The notes below the pieces were generated by a model. It did no database searches and was not told the origin of the DNA. It saw only the letters and a program-made list of their open reading frames with translations. Of a DNA stretch of 64,000 bases, positions 27,067 to 36,741 are shown in pieces; position 1 is the first letter of the stretch, and each line of letters starts with the position of its first letter. Source of the DNA: Bacteroidota bacterium (GTDB taxonomy: Bacteria; Bacteroidota; Bacteroidia; B-17B0; Aurantibacillaceae); assembly GCA_013297775.1 (NCBI GenBank), contig JAAFIL010000003.1, forward strand, positions 1-64,000. The letters are read 5' to 3'. The position numbers and the translations under genes are program-made.

Positions 27067-28489
27067 TTTTATTTTTATTCTATCGGCTTTGCTTGGCGTT
27101 TATAGCTGCAAAACAACGGCCATTCAAACCGAGGCATCACTTAAACCCTTACCCAGTGCCTATGTTGTAAGCGATACTTCTAAAAGTAAACCCTTAGCAG
27201 CTTGGCGAGATGTTTTCTTTGATGCCAATTTAAGAACCTTAATTGATAGCGCACTAAAACATAATTTTGATTTAAGAATTGCACTTCAAAAAATTGAGAT
27301 GGCCAAAGCAGGTTTACGTTTAAACAAAGGCATACGATTGCCCGAAGTAGGCGTAGGAGCAGCAGCAGGTGTTCGTCGGTTTGGCGACTACACCATGGAT
27401 GGCGTTGGAAATTTTGATACCCGTTTCTCGCCCAACTTAAACGATAAACAGCGTATTCCAAATCCCCTACCCGATTATTTTGTAGGGTTTCAAGCCACTT
27501 GGGAAATAGACATTTGGGGTAAACTAAAAACTAAAAAACGAGCGGCCGCCGAGCGTTACTTAGCCTCGCAATATGGCAAAGATGCTGTAATTACGAGCCT
27601 CATTGCCGAAGTAGCTTCGGCTTATTTCGAATTAATGGCGTTGGATGCTGAACTACAAATTGTAAAAGATAATATTAGTTTACAACAATCGGCTTTAGAT
27701 TTGGTAACCGCGCAAAAGCAAGCGGGTAAAGCCAACGAACTGGGTATTGAAATGCAGAATGCGCAATTATTAAATGCACGAGCCATTCAAACCGAAGTGC
27801 AACAACTTATTATTGAAACCGAAAGTAAACTTAATTTTTTGTGTGGTACTTATCCAAAGCGTGTGCAACGCGACAGTTCGGTTTTACTACAATTTACAAT
27901 ACCTGCATTGGCGGTGGGTGTGCCCTCCGATTTATTAAAAAACAGACCTGATATACGACAAGCCGAAAACGAACTATTGGCTAGCAAAGCCGATGTTAAA
28001 ACAGCACGCTTGGCTTTTTACCCGAGCCTAACCATTAATGCCAGCTTGGGTTTACAAGCCTTTAATGCCATGTTACTACCCGAGTTGCCTGCATCGTTAG
28101 CTTACAATACATTAGGAGGTTTAGCCGCCCCTTTATTGAACCGCCGACAATTAAAAGCCAATTTAATGGCCACTCAATCGGAGCAAAAGCAAGCGTATAT
28201 TCACTACGAAAAAATGATTGTGAATGGTTTTCGTGAAGTATTTGTAGCACTCAATGGCATTCGAAATGGGCAAGCCATGTTCGACTTAAAAAAAGAACAA
28301 GTTGCCATCTTAAAAAAATCGGTTAATACCTCTACCGATTTGTTTATGGCAGGTAAAGCCAATTATTTAGAAGTGATTGTATCGCAACAAAATACCTTGA
28401 ATGCACAAATTGAACTTACTGTGTTTTACAAACGTCAAAATCAATCTTTAATAAATTTATACCGAACATTAGGCGGAGGTTGGCAATAA
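27053..28489 (+). CDS. TolC-like outer-membrane efflux lipoprotein
   Basis: 478 residues from the ATG at 27053; the longer frame from 26984 has a Lys-rich non-signal start. Lipoprotein signal with lipobox VYSC near residue 18. Two OEP repeats are visible, with AAWRDVFFDANLRTLIDSAL, DLRIALQKIEMAKAGLRL, RPDIRQAENELLASKADVK and YPSLTINASLGLQ. It is the outer-membrane duct of the NodT/CusC type for the pump encoded just upstream. Confidence 0.95.
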   Translation: MTKLNFIFILSALLGVYSCKTTAIQTEASLKPLPSAYVVSDTSKSKPLAAWRDVFFDANLRTLIDSALKHNFDLRIALQKIEMAKAGLRLNKGIRLPEVGVGAAAGVRRFGDYTMDGVGNFDTRFSPNLNDKQRIPNPLPDYFVGFQATWEIDIWGKLKTKKRAAAERYLASQYGKDAVITSLIAEVASAYFELMALDAELQIVKDNISLQQSALDLVTAQKQAGKANELGIEMQNAQLLNARAIQTEVQQLIIETESKLNFLCGTYPKRVQRDSSVLLQFTIPALAVGVPSDLLKNRPDIRQAENELLASKADVKTARLAFYPSLTINASLGLQAFNAMLLPELPASLAYNTLGGLAAPLLNRRQLKANLMATQSEQKQAYIHYEKMIVNGFREVFVALNGIRNGQAMFDLKKEQVAILKKSVNTSTDLFMAGKANYLEVIVSQQNTLNAQIELTVFYKRQNQSLINLYRTLGGGWQ

Positions 28490-28697
28490 TACTGAATACC
28501 AATTTGATTTATCATTGACATCAAAGGTAAGACTTCCTTTTAACCCTAAAGACAGTTCAAAGGAGTAAGCTGTCTGCGATTAAGTATCTGTAAGGATTTC
28601 AAGGTAAATCATTTGTAAGAAATCCTAACAGTTACTAAATCGGAGCTTGTCCGCACCAAGACAGATAGTTCGCCAAAAAATTTGGCTTCTACTGTCT

Positions 28698-28950
28698 ATT
28701 CCATCTAACTCTTTTTTTAAGCGGTTCTTAATTTCTCTTTTCCCCTCGTCCTTGTTTGAGCGTTAGCGGAAACGAGGATGTGTTAAACGGGCGTTTGTAA
28801 CGCCCACACCATCACTTTATCTGCGTTACAAACGCAGCTCTCAAACGTCCTCGTTACGCTTCGCTAAACAAGGACGAGATAAGGGTTCAAGTATTTTTAT
28901 AGAGTTAGCGATTTTATTCTAAAGACCCTCTTTCTTAAAATTACGGTTTA
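28698..28950. repeat. Composite repeat family D, copy 2
   Basis: Near-identical to 21905-22160 and in the same orientation, with small differences only (for example CTTCTCTTTT against CTCTTTT). It contains the same nested palindromes and the same fragment of the 107-bp unit tail. It lies just after the efflux operon. The stretch 28490-28697 before it shows nothing recognisable. Confidence 0.88.
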
Positions 28951-28978
28951 AAAAACTCAAAATTTAACATTTATATAC

Positions 28979-29010
28979 TTGACAAACGCTAATTTAGAAT
29001 AGTATATTTG
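28979..29010 (+). promoter_or_regulatory. Candidate promoter TTG-N21-TATATTTG
   Basis: TTGACA at 28979 and TATATTTG at 29003-29010 match the Bacteroidota -33/-7 pattern (TTG, spacer, TAnnTTTG). Transcription would begin near 29016, about 165 bases before queA, implying a long leader or a separate small RNA. Confidence 0.6.
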
Positions 29011-29015
29011 CGCCC

Positions 29016-29181
29016 GAATTAATCCCGTAAGATTATGTAATTGGTTTAATCGCAGAGAGGTAGAACGAGACCCAATCTGCAAGTATTAAGCACTAGTCCA
29101 TTTCGCTATTTTATACGGTGTTTATTGGGATTACTTCAAAAGCCGTTGGCCTTACAGCCAGCATTAAAAATTGCTTTGTAA
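29016..29181 (+). ncRNA. Possible structured leader or small RNA before queA
   Basis: No ORF. Possible pairings are TAATCCC (29020-29026) with GGGATTA (29127-29133), GCAGA (29052-29056) with TCTGC (29076-29080), and TGGC/GCCA at 29147-29160. No known RNA family was recognised: it does not look like tRNA, tmRNA, SRP RNA or RNase P RNA. A riboswitch-like leader of queA is a guess. Confidence 0.35.
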
Positions 29182-30231
29182 ATGAAATTATCCATGTTTA
29201 AGTTTAACCTGCCAAAGGAGTTATTGGCAGAGTATCCAGCTAAAAACCGCGAAGATGCCCGTTTAATGGTGGTTGAGCGCGCTACTGGAAAAATCCTCCA
29301 CAAAAAGTTTAAAGATATATTAAGCTATTTTGACGATGGAGATGTACTTATGTTAAACGACACCAAAGTATTTCCTGCCCGAATGTATGGCAATAAAGAA
29401 AAAACAGGTGCTAAAATTGAAGTGTTTTTACTGCGCGAGTTAAATGCCGAAAGTAGGCTGTGGGATGTATTAGTTGATCCGGCAAGAAAAATACGCATTG
29501 GTAATAAATTATACTTTGGCGAAAACGATAACTTAGTAGCCGAAGTTATTGACAACACCACTTCGCGCGGGCGTACTTTGCGCTTTTTATACGATGGCAG
29601 CTACGAAGAGTTCCGCAAGGTGCTATACGATTTGGGTGAAACCCCTTTGCCTAAATACATTAAACGTACCGCCGAAGAATCGGATATTGAACGTTACCAA
29701 ACTGTTTATGCTAAAAACGAAGGAGCTGTGGCAGCACCAACAGCGGGTTTGCATTTTAGCCGCGAGTTATTAAAAAAATTAGAAATAAAAGGTGTGCAAT
29801 TTGCCCCATTAACCTTACACGTTGGCTTAGGCACATTTCGTATGGTAGAAGTTGAAGACCTTACCAAACATAAAATGGAAAGCGAAGAAATTTTGATTTC
29901 GAGCGATACCTGCAAAATAGTTAACTCAGCAAAAGATAAAAAGAAAAAAGTATGTGCCGTTGGAACGACTGTTATGCGTGCTATCGAAAGTTCGGTTTCT
30001 ACAACAGGACATCTTAACCCTTATGTTGGTTGGACCAATAAATTTATTTTCCCTCCTTACGATTTTAGCGTGGCCAATTGTATGGTTACCAATTTCCACA
30101 TGCCCGAAAGCACTTTACTTATGATGGTTTCGGCTTTTGGTGGTTACGATTTAATTATGAAAGCCTACAAAGAAGCCATTAAAGAAAAATACCGTTTCTA
30201 TTCGTATGGCGATGCTATGCTTATTTTATAA
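29182..30231 (+). CDS. queA: tRNA preQ1(34) S-adenosylmethionine ribosyltransferase-isomerase
   Basis: 349 residues, full length. Signature text includes [20 protein letters not shown] near the start, [30 protein letters not shown] and [20 protein letters not shown]. QueA transfers the ribosyl group of SAM to preQ1 at tRNA position 34 and rearranges it to epoxyqueuosine. It is a soluble single gene with its own predicted promoter upstream and a strong terminator downstream. Confidence 0.97.
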   Translation: MKLSMFKFNLPKELLAEYPAKNREDARLMVVERATGKILHKKFKDILSYFDDGDVLMLNDTKVFPARMYGNKEKTGAKIEVFLLRELNAESRLWDVLVDPARKIRIGNKLYFGENDNLVAEVIDNTTSRGRTLRFLYDGSYEEFRKVLYDLGETPLPKYIKRTAEESDIERYQTVYAKNEGAVAAPTAGLHFSRELLKKLEIKGVQFAPLTLHVGLGTFRMVEVEDLTKHKMESEEILISSDTCKIVNSAKDKKKKVCAVGTTVMRAIESSVSTTGHLNPYVGWTNKFIFPPYDFSVANCMVTNFHMPESTLLMMVSAFGGYDLIMKAYKEAIKEKYRFYSYGDAMLIL

Positions 30232-30250
30232 AAACTAATTCACGAAATAA

Positions 30251-30287
30251 AAAAGGGATAAAGCCAAAAACTTTATCCCTTTTTTTA
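30251..30287 (+). terminator. Rho-independent terminator of queA
   Basis: An 11-bp perfect stem AAGGGATAAAG / CTTTATCCCTT around a CCAAAAA loop, followed by TTTTT. It lies 20 bases after the queA stop. Confidence 0.9.
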
Positions 30288-30353
30288 TTGAGTTAGAATT
30301 TAGCATCACACCTCATTCACTTTCTCCTTTGCTAACTTTGAATCTTGGTGTAA

Positions 30354-30515
30354 TACCAACATCATTTCTAAAAGATACGTTGACCCAGTTTCTTTTTTTC
30401 TCTTATACTTCCTCAAAAATTATACCCGTAGGCCTTGCTACGCCTATAATTTTTTCGTCGCCTAAAAGAAAAATAAATCTGGTTCAACTTGTATCTTTTA
30501 GAACCGATATTGGTA
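30354..30515. repeat. Imperfect palindrome, family C copy 2 (inverted)
   Basis: Reverse-complement orientation of the element at 8395-8557: starts TACCAACATCATTTCTAAAA, has ATACCCGTAGGCCTTGCTACGCC in the middle and ends AAGATAC-type arms with TATTGGTA. It sits between the terminators of two convergent genes in the gene-free stretch 30232-30646. Confidence 0.85.
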
Positions 30516-30593
30516 TAACATTTCTACTTTATAGCCGAGTTTTATAACCAGATTGTAACTTTTAATCTCAAAACACGAGTAAAGTAAACATCA

Positions 30594-30629
30594 TAAAAAA
30601 TCCCGAATCGATAGAAACGGGATTTTTAT
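30594..30629 (-). terminator. Terminator of the L25 gene
   Basis: AAAAATCCCG and CGGGATTTTT are a perfect 10-bp inverted pair 18 bases downstream of the L25 stop, with a T-run on the minus strand. Confidence 0.82.
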
Positions 30630-30646
30630 AAATGAGTATCAACAAC

Positions 30647-31273
30647 TTATTTTTTAGCGGGTGCAGCTTTGGCCGGAGCCGCTTTAGCTGGAGCACCTTT
30701 AGCTGGTGTTGCTGCTTCTTCAGTAACTACGTTACGCGTTGTTTGAACGCTTATTACCGAAATATTTTTTGGATGCAGTAAGGTTAAACCCTCTAACTGA
30801 ATATCGCCAATAGAAATAGATTTACCAATACTTAATTTTTCGATATTCAAATCAATAGATTCAGGTAATTTACTAACCAAACCTCTTACTTTAATTTTAC
30901 GGATTTTTAAAACCAATTTACCACCTGCTTTCACACCTTCCGACTGACCAATAGTTTTTACTGGAATTTGAACGGTAACGGGTTTGGTTTCGTCCACCAA
31001 TAAAAAATCAGCATGAATTAATTTATCGGTAATTTTATGATATTGTGCTTCTTGTAAAACCGTTTTATAGGTTTTGCCTTCAACCGCTATTTCTACTAAA
31101 TTGGTATTAGGTGTAAAAATAATATTTTTAAAATTTCGTTCATCGGTACTAAAGTGAATTTGCTCACCTGCACCATAAATAACGCAAGGTACGTGTCCGC
31201 TTCTGCGTAACGCTGTTGCGTTTACTTTCCCTACGTTCGCTCTAAGCGAACCGCTCAATGTAACTGTTTTCAT
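30647..31273 (-). CDS. rplY: 50S ribosomal protein L25 (Ctc type)
   Basis: 208 residues of the long L25/Ctc form. The N-terminal L25 domain has LRANVGKVNATALRRSGHVP and CVIYGAGEQIHFSTDE; the C-terminal TL5-like domain follows, and the protein ends in an Ala/Pro/Lys-rich tail with repeated PAKAA. It binds 5S rRNA. It is followed by a terminator; prs lies upstream on the same strand with an 81-base gap, an arrangement common in Bacteroidota. Confidence 0.95.
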   Translation of the reverse strand: MKTVTLSGSLRANVGKVNATALRRSGHVPCVIYGAGEQIHFSTDERNFKNIIFTPNTNLVEIAVEGKTYKTVLQEAQYHKITDKLIHADFLLVDETKPVTVQIPVKTIGQSEGVKAGGKLVLKIRKIKVRGLVSKLPESIDLNIEKLSIGKSISIGDIQLEGLTLLHPKNISVISVQTTRNVVTEEAATPAKGAPAKAAPAKAAPAKK

Positions 31274-31354
31274 GTTTTATTTTTTTTGTGGAGCAAGTCT
31301 CAATCCCGTTTTTAAAACTTCGCTCCGATTTATAGATATACTATACGGGTTTAA

Positions 31355-32287
31355 TTATACAATAAAATTACTGCTGATGCTTTCGTAGTTTTGAACGCTA
31401 TTAATCACCTTCGCAAATAAATCAGCTACACTTAATACTTTAATTTTAGGGCTGCTGAGCGTTTGCGGAATGGTATCGGTTACAATCAACTCTGTTAAAC
31501 GGCTATTCGTAATATTGTCGAATGCTTTACCGCTTAAAACAGCATGGCTACAAATGGCGCGTACACTTAGGGCACCACGTTCCAACATCATGTCCGCAGC
31601 TTTGCACAAAGTGCCACCCGTATCTACCAAATCATCAACTAACACAATGTTTCGTCCTTCAATTTCACCAATGGCAGTAATCGTTTCAACTACATTGGCT
31701 TTGGCGCGTTGCTTATAACAAATAACCATCTCGGCTTTTAAATGCTTGGCGTAGGCGTTGGCACGTTTACTCCCGCCCATGTCTGGGGCAGCAATGGTTA
31801 AATTGGGTAAATTTAAATTTTGAATATAAGGTAAAAAGATAGTGCTGGCATACAAATGATCAACAGGTACATTAAAAAATCCTTGAATTTGATCGGCATG
31901 TAAATCCATTGTCATTACACGCGTTGCACCAGCGGCAGCCAACATATCGGCCACTAATTTTGCACCAATGGCTACACGCGGTTGATCTTTGCGATCTTGA
32001 CGAGCATATCCAAAATAAGGCATAACAGCCACAATATGACGGGCACTAGCTCGTTTAGCAGCATCTATCATCAACAGCAATTCCATCAAATTATCAGCAG
32101 GCGGCATGGTACTTTGAATGATGTAAACGCTTTGCCCCCGAATACTTTCTTCGTAAGAAACCTGCAGTTCGCCATCGCTAAAGCGGTAATGCTGCATCTT
32201 TCCTAAAGGCTTAGGATAAGCGTCCGCAATTTTTTGCGCTAAGCCCTCTGAGGCAATTCCCGAAAATAAACGAACTTCTGATTCCAT
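31355..32287 (-). CDS. prs: Ribose-phosphate pyrophosphokinase
   Basis: 310 residues, the usual length. Hallmarks: QHYRFSDGELQVSYEESIRG, YFGYARQDRKDQPR (ATP site), MTMDLHADQIQGFF and the PRPP loop NIVLVDDLVDTGGTL. It makes PRPP from ribose 5-phosphate and ATP for nucleotide, His and Trp synthesis. Located upstream of rplY, likely the same transcript. Confidence 0.97.
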   Translation of the reverse strand: MESEVRLFSGIASEGLAQKIADAYPKPLGKMQHYRFSDGELQVSYEESIRGQSVYIIQSTMPPADNLMELLLMIDAAKRASARHIVAVMPYFGYARQDRKDQPRVAIGAKLVADMLAAAGATRVMTMDLHADQIQGFFNVPVDHLYASTIFLPYIQNLNLPNLTIAAPDMGGSKRANAYAKHLKAEMVICYKQRAKANVVETITAIGEIEGRNIVLVDDLVDTGGTLCKAADMMLERGALSVRAICSHAVLSGKAFDNITNSRLTELIVTDTIPQTLSSPKIKVLSVADLFAKVINSVQNYESISSNFIV

Positions 32288-32763
32288 AACCTGAAAATGG
32301 GCTGCAAATGTAAGTAATTTTATTGGGTTATACCAATTGCGTGTATAAAATAATCCGTTTCGCTACTAGGAAATTTTTTACCACTTGCAACGAAAATGCA
32401 GGGATAACAGAAACTACAGCGCGTATTTTAAGTAAGAAAAAGCGTAATTTTTGACTAGGATTAATCTATTTGTTTTGTTAGTGCCAAAAATACCCTCTTT
32501 TTAGTTTTTAAAACTATATTATTGAAAACGTTTGTAATTTTAAAATTATAAAAATCAGGTCAATAAAATAAAAATGAAACAACTTAATGCTTTTAAATAT
32601 TGAAAAAATAAGAGCAAACAGAGAGAATAGGTGTACTCAAAACCCATTACTCTAGTCTAAATAGTTTTTAGTCGAATACTTAACTTACTTTATCCAAAAA
32701 GCATTACTTTTAAGAAACGTTTTATTTTTTACTACGTTAAATAGATATATAATTTTAAATAAT
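32288..32763. other. Gene-free stretch, nothing recognised
   Basis: AT-rich spacer between divergent genes prs and the small protein at 32764. It must hold two promoters, but no clear TAnnTTTG box with a -33 TTG was found. A weak self-pairing segment near 32340-32460 might be a decayed palindromic element. Confidence 0.5.
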
Positions 32764-33057
32764 ATGGAAGTTCTTATGCAAAACTTTGAGTTAGTTGAAA
32801 AAGAGAAAATAGAGGCCATGCGGTTTCCTCCAGTGGAGGTTTTAGAAAACGAGATGCTTAAAAATGAACGTTTACAAAATTTGAATAGAGCTTTAAGTTT
32901 AGGAAACTTGGAACACAGTAAAATTAAAATTTACTTTGAAGACGAGCAAGGTCATAAAATTGTTGAAACGACCGTTTGGGGTGTAACCGATAAACGTATC
33001 ATTTTAAAGCAAGGCGTGGTTATCCCTATCCACCGGGTACATGCTGTGCAAATTTAA
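32764..33057 (+). CDS. Conserved small protein of unknown function
   Basis: 97 residues, soluble and charged. The C-terminal half is beta-rich with HKIVETTVWGVTDKRIILKQ followed by GVVIPIHRVHAVQI, text I associate with a small conserved Bacteroidota protein of unknown role (memory only). The start may be the second ATG five codons in. It stands 206 bases ahead of the NtrC-type regulator. Confidence 0.8.
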   Translation: MEVLMQNFELVEKEKIEAMRFPPVEVLENEMLKNERLQNLNRALSLGNLEHSKIKIYFEDEQGHKIVETTVWGVTDKRIILKQGVVIPIHRVHAVQI

Positions 33058-33245
33058 ACGTCATTTTTACTTTTTGATTACAACAAGCCGATAACCAAAT
33101 TAAACTCTCAAACGCCTCTAACCCTTTAATTTTATGTTCGTGCCGCTTGAACAGGTATTTCCTATTCAAGAAGTCTCATTTCTTTTATTGACAAGTTGGT
33201 TTCGGTTTATTTACAGCGATACTAGTTCAGTTTCTACTTTTTTTT

Positions 33246-33253
33246 TAGCTTTG
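33246..33253 (+). promoter_or_regulatory. Candidate -7 box TAGCTTTG
   Basis: TAGCTTTG fits TAnnTTTG and ends 10 bases before the ATG of the NtrC-type regulator, implying a very short 5' leader. No good -33 TTG at the expected spacing. Confidence 0.4.
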
Positions 33254-33263
33254 AAGCTCAAAT

Positions 33264-34646
33264 ATGGCAAAACAAGCAGCAACACTTTTAATTATTGATG
33301 ATGACGATGATATACTTATCTCAGCTAAACTTTTTTTAAAACAACATTTTGCGTTGGTCGTTACTTGTAACTCGCCTCGCGAAATGAATGCGCTCTTGAG
33401 CGACCACAAACCCGATTTAATTTTATTAGACATGAACTATCGTAAAGGCATTAACGATGGTAAAGAGGGATTATATTGGTTACGCCATATTTTAGAAATT
33501 GATGCCAACCACCAAGTTATTTTAATGACCGCATTCGGCGATGTAGAACTAGCCGTGAATGCTTTAAAAACAGGAGCTAGAGATTTTATCCTAAAACCTT
33601 GGAACAACGATAAATTATTAGCAACACTTCAAACTACTTTAGATTCGGGCGTGCCTAAAGCACACGGTAACGCCTCTGGAGGCACTGCAAGCGCTTCATC
33701 AAAAAATAAAGTCCCTGGCTTCGATGAATTAGTGGGCGAGTCTGAGTCGTTAAAAGATGTGTTTAAAATTATTGAGAAAGCAGCCCCAACCGAAGCCAAT
33801 ATTTTAATTTTAGGCGAAAACGGTACAGGTAAACAAGTGGTGGCGCGTCAAATTCATAAACACTCCGACCGAGCCAAACAAGTTTTTTTACACGTTGATT
33901 TAGGATCGTTAAGCGAAAATTTATTTGAAAGTGAATTGTTTGGGTATGCCAAAGGTGCCTTTACCGATGCCAAAGAAGATAAAGCCGGACGCTTTGAAGA
34001 GGCAAATGGTGGTACCCTTTTTTTAGATGAGATTGGCAACTTAACGTTACCGCTGCAAGCCAAATTATTAACGGTTTTACAAAACCGTTCCGTTACTCGC
34101 CTAGGCGAAAATAAACCACGCTCAGTTGATATTCGTTTAATAACGGCAACCAATGCAAACGTTAACGAACTCATTGCTAAAAATGAATTTCGACAAGATT
34201 TATATTTTCGTGTTAATACCATGGAAATAAATTTGCCACCGTTACGCGCACGTAAAGGGGATGTGGGCTTACTTTCGGAGTATTACCTTTTGACCTACAA
34301 AGAAAAATATAAAAAACCACAAGCTACATTTTCAAAAGCTGTATTAACTGCTTTCGAAAACTATTCGTGGCCTGGCAACATTCGCGAATTACAACATGTA
34401 GTTGAACGCGCCATTATTATGAGCGATGGTAACGAAATTGGCGTTGGCGATATTCAATTGAGTAATGCGAAATCTTTATCGCAAACCGAAACTGCTTTGC
34501 CCGAAACCGTTGATTTGGAAACCATGGAAAGAAATTTGGTAAAACGTGCCATAGATAAGTATCAAGGTAATATCTCGAAAGCCGCAGCCGAGTTGGGTTT
34601 AACCCGCGCAGCACTTTACCGACGAATGGAAAAATTTGGACTTTAA
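33264..34646 (+). CDS. NtrC-family sigma-54-dependent response regulator
   Basis: 460 residues in three domains. Receiver (1-125) with acidic pocket DDDDD at 12-16, phospho-acceptor Asp56 in LILLDMNYRKG, and Lys111. AAA+ domain (155-390) with Walker A GENGTGKQ (184-191), the sigma-54 loop as GAFTDA (231-236), a common Bacteroidota variant of GAFTGA, and Walker B TLFLDEIGN. A Fis-type helix-turn-helix ends the protein (NISKAAAELGLTRAALYRRM). It activates sigma-54 promoters when phosphorylated. No histidine kinase gene is adjacent. Confidence 0.95.
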   Translation: MAKQAATLLIIDDDDDILISAKLFLKQHFALVVTCNSPREMNALLSDHKPDLILLDMNYRKGINDGKEGLYWLRHILEIDANHQVILMTAFGDVELAVNALKTGARDFILKPWNNDKLLATLQTTLDSGVPKAHGNASGGTASASSKNKVPGFDELVGESESLKDVFKIIEKAAPTEANILILGENGTGKQVVARQIHKHSDRAKQVFLHVDLGSLSENLFESELFGYAKGAFTDAKEDKAGRFEEANGGTLFLDEIGNLTLPLQAKLLTVLQNRSVTRLGENKPRSVDIRLITATNANVNELIAKNEFRQDLYFRVNTMEINLPPLRARKGDVGLLSEYYLLTYKEKYKKPQATFSKAVLTAFENYSWPGNIRELQHVVERAIIMSDGNEIGVGDIQLSNAKSLSQTETALPETVDLETMERNLVKRAIDKYQGNISKAAAELGLTRAALYRRMEKFGL

Positions 34647-34647
34647 C

Positions 34648-34757
34648 CGTAATTTCAAGAAAGAGGAACTTTAGAAGAAAGTATATAACTCAATTAAATA
34701 ATAGATTGCACTAAAGATAGCACGCAGAGTTCGTAAAGATGGAAACTAAATCTTGAA
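34648..34757 (-). repeat. Divergent copy of the 107-bp unit (reverse)
   Basis: Reads AAGAAAGAGGAACTTTAGAA, TATAACTCAATTAAATAATAGATT, TAGCACGCAGAGTTCG and GATGGAAA, the reverse complement of the unit at 20754-20967 with the AAGGCGCA part lost. Confidence 0.65.
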
Positions 34758-34897
34758 AAAAGGTTTGCTTCAAGTCAAATTGGTAGTATTCATAACCTGA
34801 ACTAAAAAGTTGCTAAAGTAAGTTGTTATAATTCTTAACCTATATTAATTTTCATTTGCAGGGTTTTAATTAAGTTTGTTCTATAAAATGAAACGTT

Positions 34898-36043
34898 ATG
34901 AATGAACCCTTAGCACGCCGCAGTTTTTTATCGCGCTTATCCTTTGCCCTTACTTCGGCTGTTGTAGCACCTGCGCTCAGTTTTTCAAATACTTTTAAAA
35001 AATCATTAACTACACCTTTAGCTATGAATCCTATTCTTTCCATTACTCCTCTTGGCTTTCAATGGGAAACCGCCGACCCCTTTTTATTTTGTGTACACCA
35101 CGAAGATAAATTTCCAAAAGGAAACCCCACCATGGGACCCGATGCCACCTATTTTAAAGGTCGCCACATTGGCGATGACTTTATTATTAAAGACGGCTTT
35201 CGCATGTATCATGGTAAAACCGTTCCGGGTTTCCCTGGGCATCCGCACCGTGGCTTTGAAACCATTACTGTTGTTAGGCAAGGCTTTGTGGACCACGCCG
35301 ATTCTTTAGGTGCTGCGGGGCGTTACGGCAATGGCGATGTGCAGTGGATGACTGCGGGCAAAGGCGTGCAACACTCTGAAATGTTTCCGCTTTTAAGCCA
35401 AGAAAAAGAAAACCCAATGGAGTTGTTTCAAATTTGGCTAAACTTACCCAAGAAAAATAAAATGGTAGAACCTCATTTTAAAATGCTTTGGCGCGAGGCC
35501 ATTCCGAATCTTAACGTAAAAGATGCCAGTGGCAAAACGGTTAAAATAGAACTCATTGCGGGTAGTTTAAATCATCAAAAAGCGGCCAGTCCTCCGCCCG
35601 ACTCTTGGGCAGCCGACTCTACTAACGAAGTACTTATTTTAAATATTAAAATGCAAGCAGGTGCCAATTGGGTGTTGCCTAAAGCCTCAAAGGGCGTTAA
35701 CCGCATGTTGTATTTTTACGAGGGCGATAACCTCAACATTGCCAATCAAACCATAGATAAATACAGTGGTGTAAAAGTAATACCCGAATTAGATTTAGCC
35801 ATTACGGCGGGTTCTAAAGAAGTAAGTATTTTAGTGTTACAAGGCAAACCCATTGGCGAAACAGTAATGCAATACGGTCCATTTGTGATGAATACCAAAG
35901 AAGAAATTAATCAAGCATTTGAAGATTACCACAAAACGCAATTTGGCGGTTGGCCTTGGCCTAAATACGATCAAGTGCATGCACGCACCAAAACTCGTTT
36001 TGCAAAACATGCCGACGGACAAGAAGAAGTTAAACCTGTTTAA
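34898..36043 (+). CDS. Pirin-family protein with Tat-like leader
   Basis: 381 residues. The N-terminus has a twin-arginine-like leader ARRSFLSRLSFALTSAVVAP followed by ALSFS, unusual for pirins, which are mostly cytosolic. The pirin core carries the metal ligands in HPHRGFETITVVRQG and GKGVQHSEMF (three His and one Glu), and a second cupin follows with PPPDSWAADSTNEVLILNI. Pirins bind iron and some act as quercetin dioxygenases. Export to the periplasm is inferred from the leader. An NAD(P)-binding gene follows 11 bases later. Confidence 0.9.
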   Translation: MNEPLARRSFLSRLSFALTSAVVAPALSFSNTFKKSLTTPLAMNPILSITPLGFQWETADPFLFCVHHEDKFPKGNPTMGPDATYFKGRHIGDDFIIKDGFRMYHGKTVPGFPGHPHRGFETITVVRQGFVDHADSLGAAGRYGNGDVQWMTAGKGVQHSEMFPLLSQEKENPMELFQIWLNLPKKNKMVEPHFKMLWREAIPNLNVKDASGKTVKIELIAGSLNHQKAASPPPDSWAADSTNEVLILNIKMQAGANWVLPKASKGVNRMLYFYEGDNLNIANQTIDKYSGVKVIPELDLAITAGSKEVSILVLQGKPIGETVMQYGPFVMNTKEEINQAFEDYHKTQFGGWPWPKYDQVHARTKTRFAKHADGQEEVKPV

Positions 36044-36054
36044 ACAACAAAGCG

Positions 36055-36696
36055 ATGGTTGCTATAATTTTTGGTGCTTCGGGTTTAATCGGTTCCTCAC
36101 TTTTAGAAATGTGCTTGCAAAACGAACGCTTCACCGAAGTTCGTGCATTTGGACGGCGTGCCTTGCCCCTGCAACATGCCAAACTTAAACAATACACTTG
36201 TACTTTAGAAACATTAGCACAGGTTGAACACGAATTAAAAGGCTATGTTGTTTTTAATTGCTTGGGCACTACTATAAAAATAGCGGGTTCACAAGCCGAA
36301 CAGTATAAAATAGATTGCACCTATCCCATAAAAATTGCTGAACTAGCAAACACAAATCAAGTAAACTTAATGATTAGTGTAAGCAGTGTTGGCGCCGCAT
36401 CTACTGGTAATTTTTACTTACGCACTAAATTCGATATGGAAGAAGGCGTTAAAAAATATTTTGGTAACAGCGCTTACTTTATGCGCCCTTCATTACTTAC
36501 AGGCGCGCGGCAATCTTTCCGCTTAGGTGAAAAATTAGGCCAAGCTGCCTTTTACCTTCTCAACTTTTTAATGATAGGATCGCTGCGCCAATACCGATCT
36601 ATTTCATCAAAATACGTTGCCAACGCCATGTTGAATGCCGCTTTGAAACCCAATCAAAAAACAGTTTGGTATTTTGATGATATGCTAAATGTTTAA
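36055..36696 (+). CDS. NAD(P)H-binding SDR-like protein
   Basis: 213 residues. Rossmann motif VAIIFGASGLIGSSLLEMCL at the start, then VVFNCLGTTIKIAGS, MISVSSVGAAST and a Tyr/Lys region with FYLRTKFDMEEGV, and SAYFMRPSLLTGAR. This is the atypical SDR group near HTATIP2/TIP30 and YbjT-like oxidoreductases. Substrate unknown. Likely co-transcribed with the pirin gene. Confidence 0.87.
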   Translation: MVAIIFGASGLIGSSLLEMCLQNERFTEVRAFGRRALPLQHAKLKQYTCTLETLAQVEHELKGYVVFNCLGTTIKIAGSQAEQYKIDCTYPIKIAELANTNQVNLMISVSSVGAASTGNFYLRTKFDMEEGVKKYFGNSAYFMRPSLLTGARQSFRLGEKLGQAAFYLLNFLMIGSLRQYRSISSKYVANAMLNAALKPNQKTVWYFDDMLNV

Positions 36697-36741
36697 CCGT
36701 AATTCCAAGAACATTTTATTTAGAAAGAAACATTCCAGTTT

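Noticed and set aside
29016-29181. tRNA or known small RNA (tmRNA, SRP RNA, RNase P RNA)
   Set aside because: The diagnostic motifs such as GGTTCGANNCC or GAGGAAAGTCC are absent.
30329-30547. Plus-strand 72-codon frame
   Set aside because: It is inside the family C palindrome and between two terminators.
33264-34646. GAFTDA instead of GAFTGA as a defect in the NtrC-type regulator
   Set aside because: This variant is common in Bacteroidota regulators of this family, so it is not a sign of lost function.
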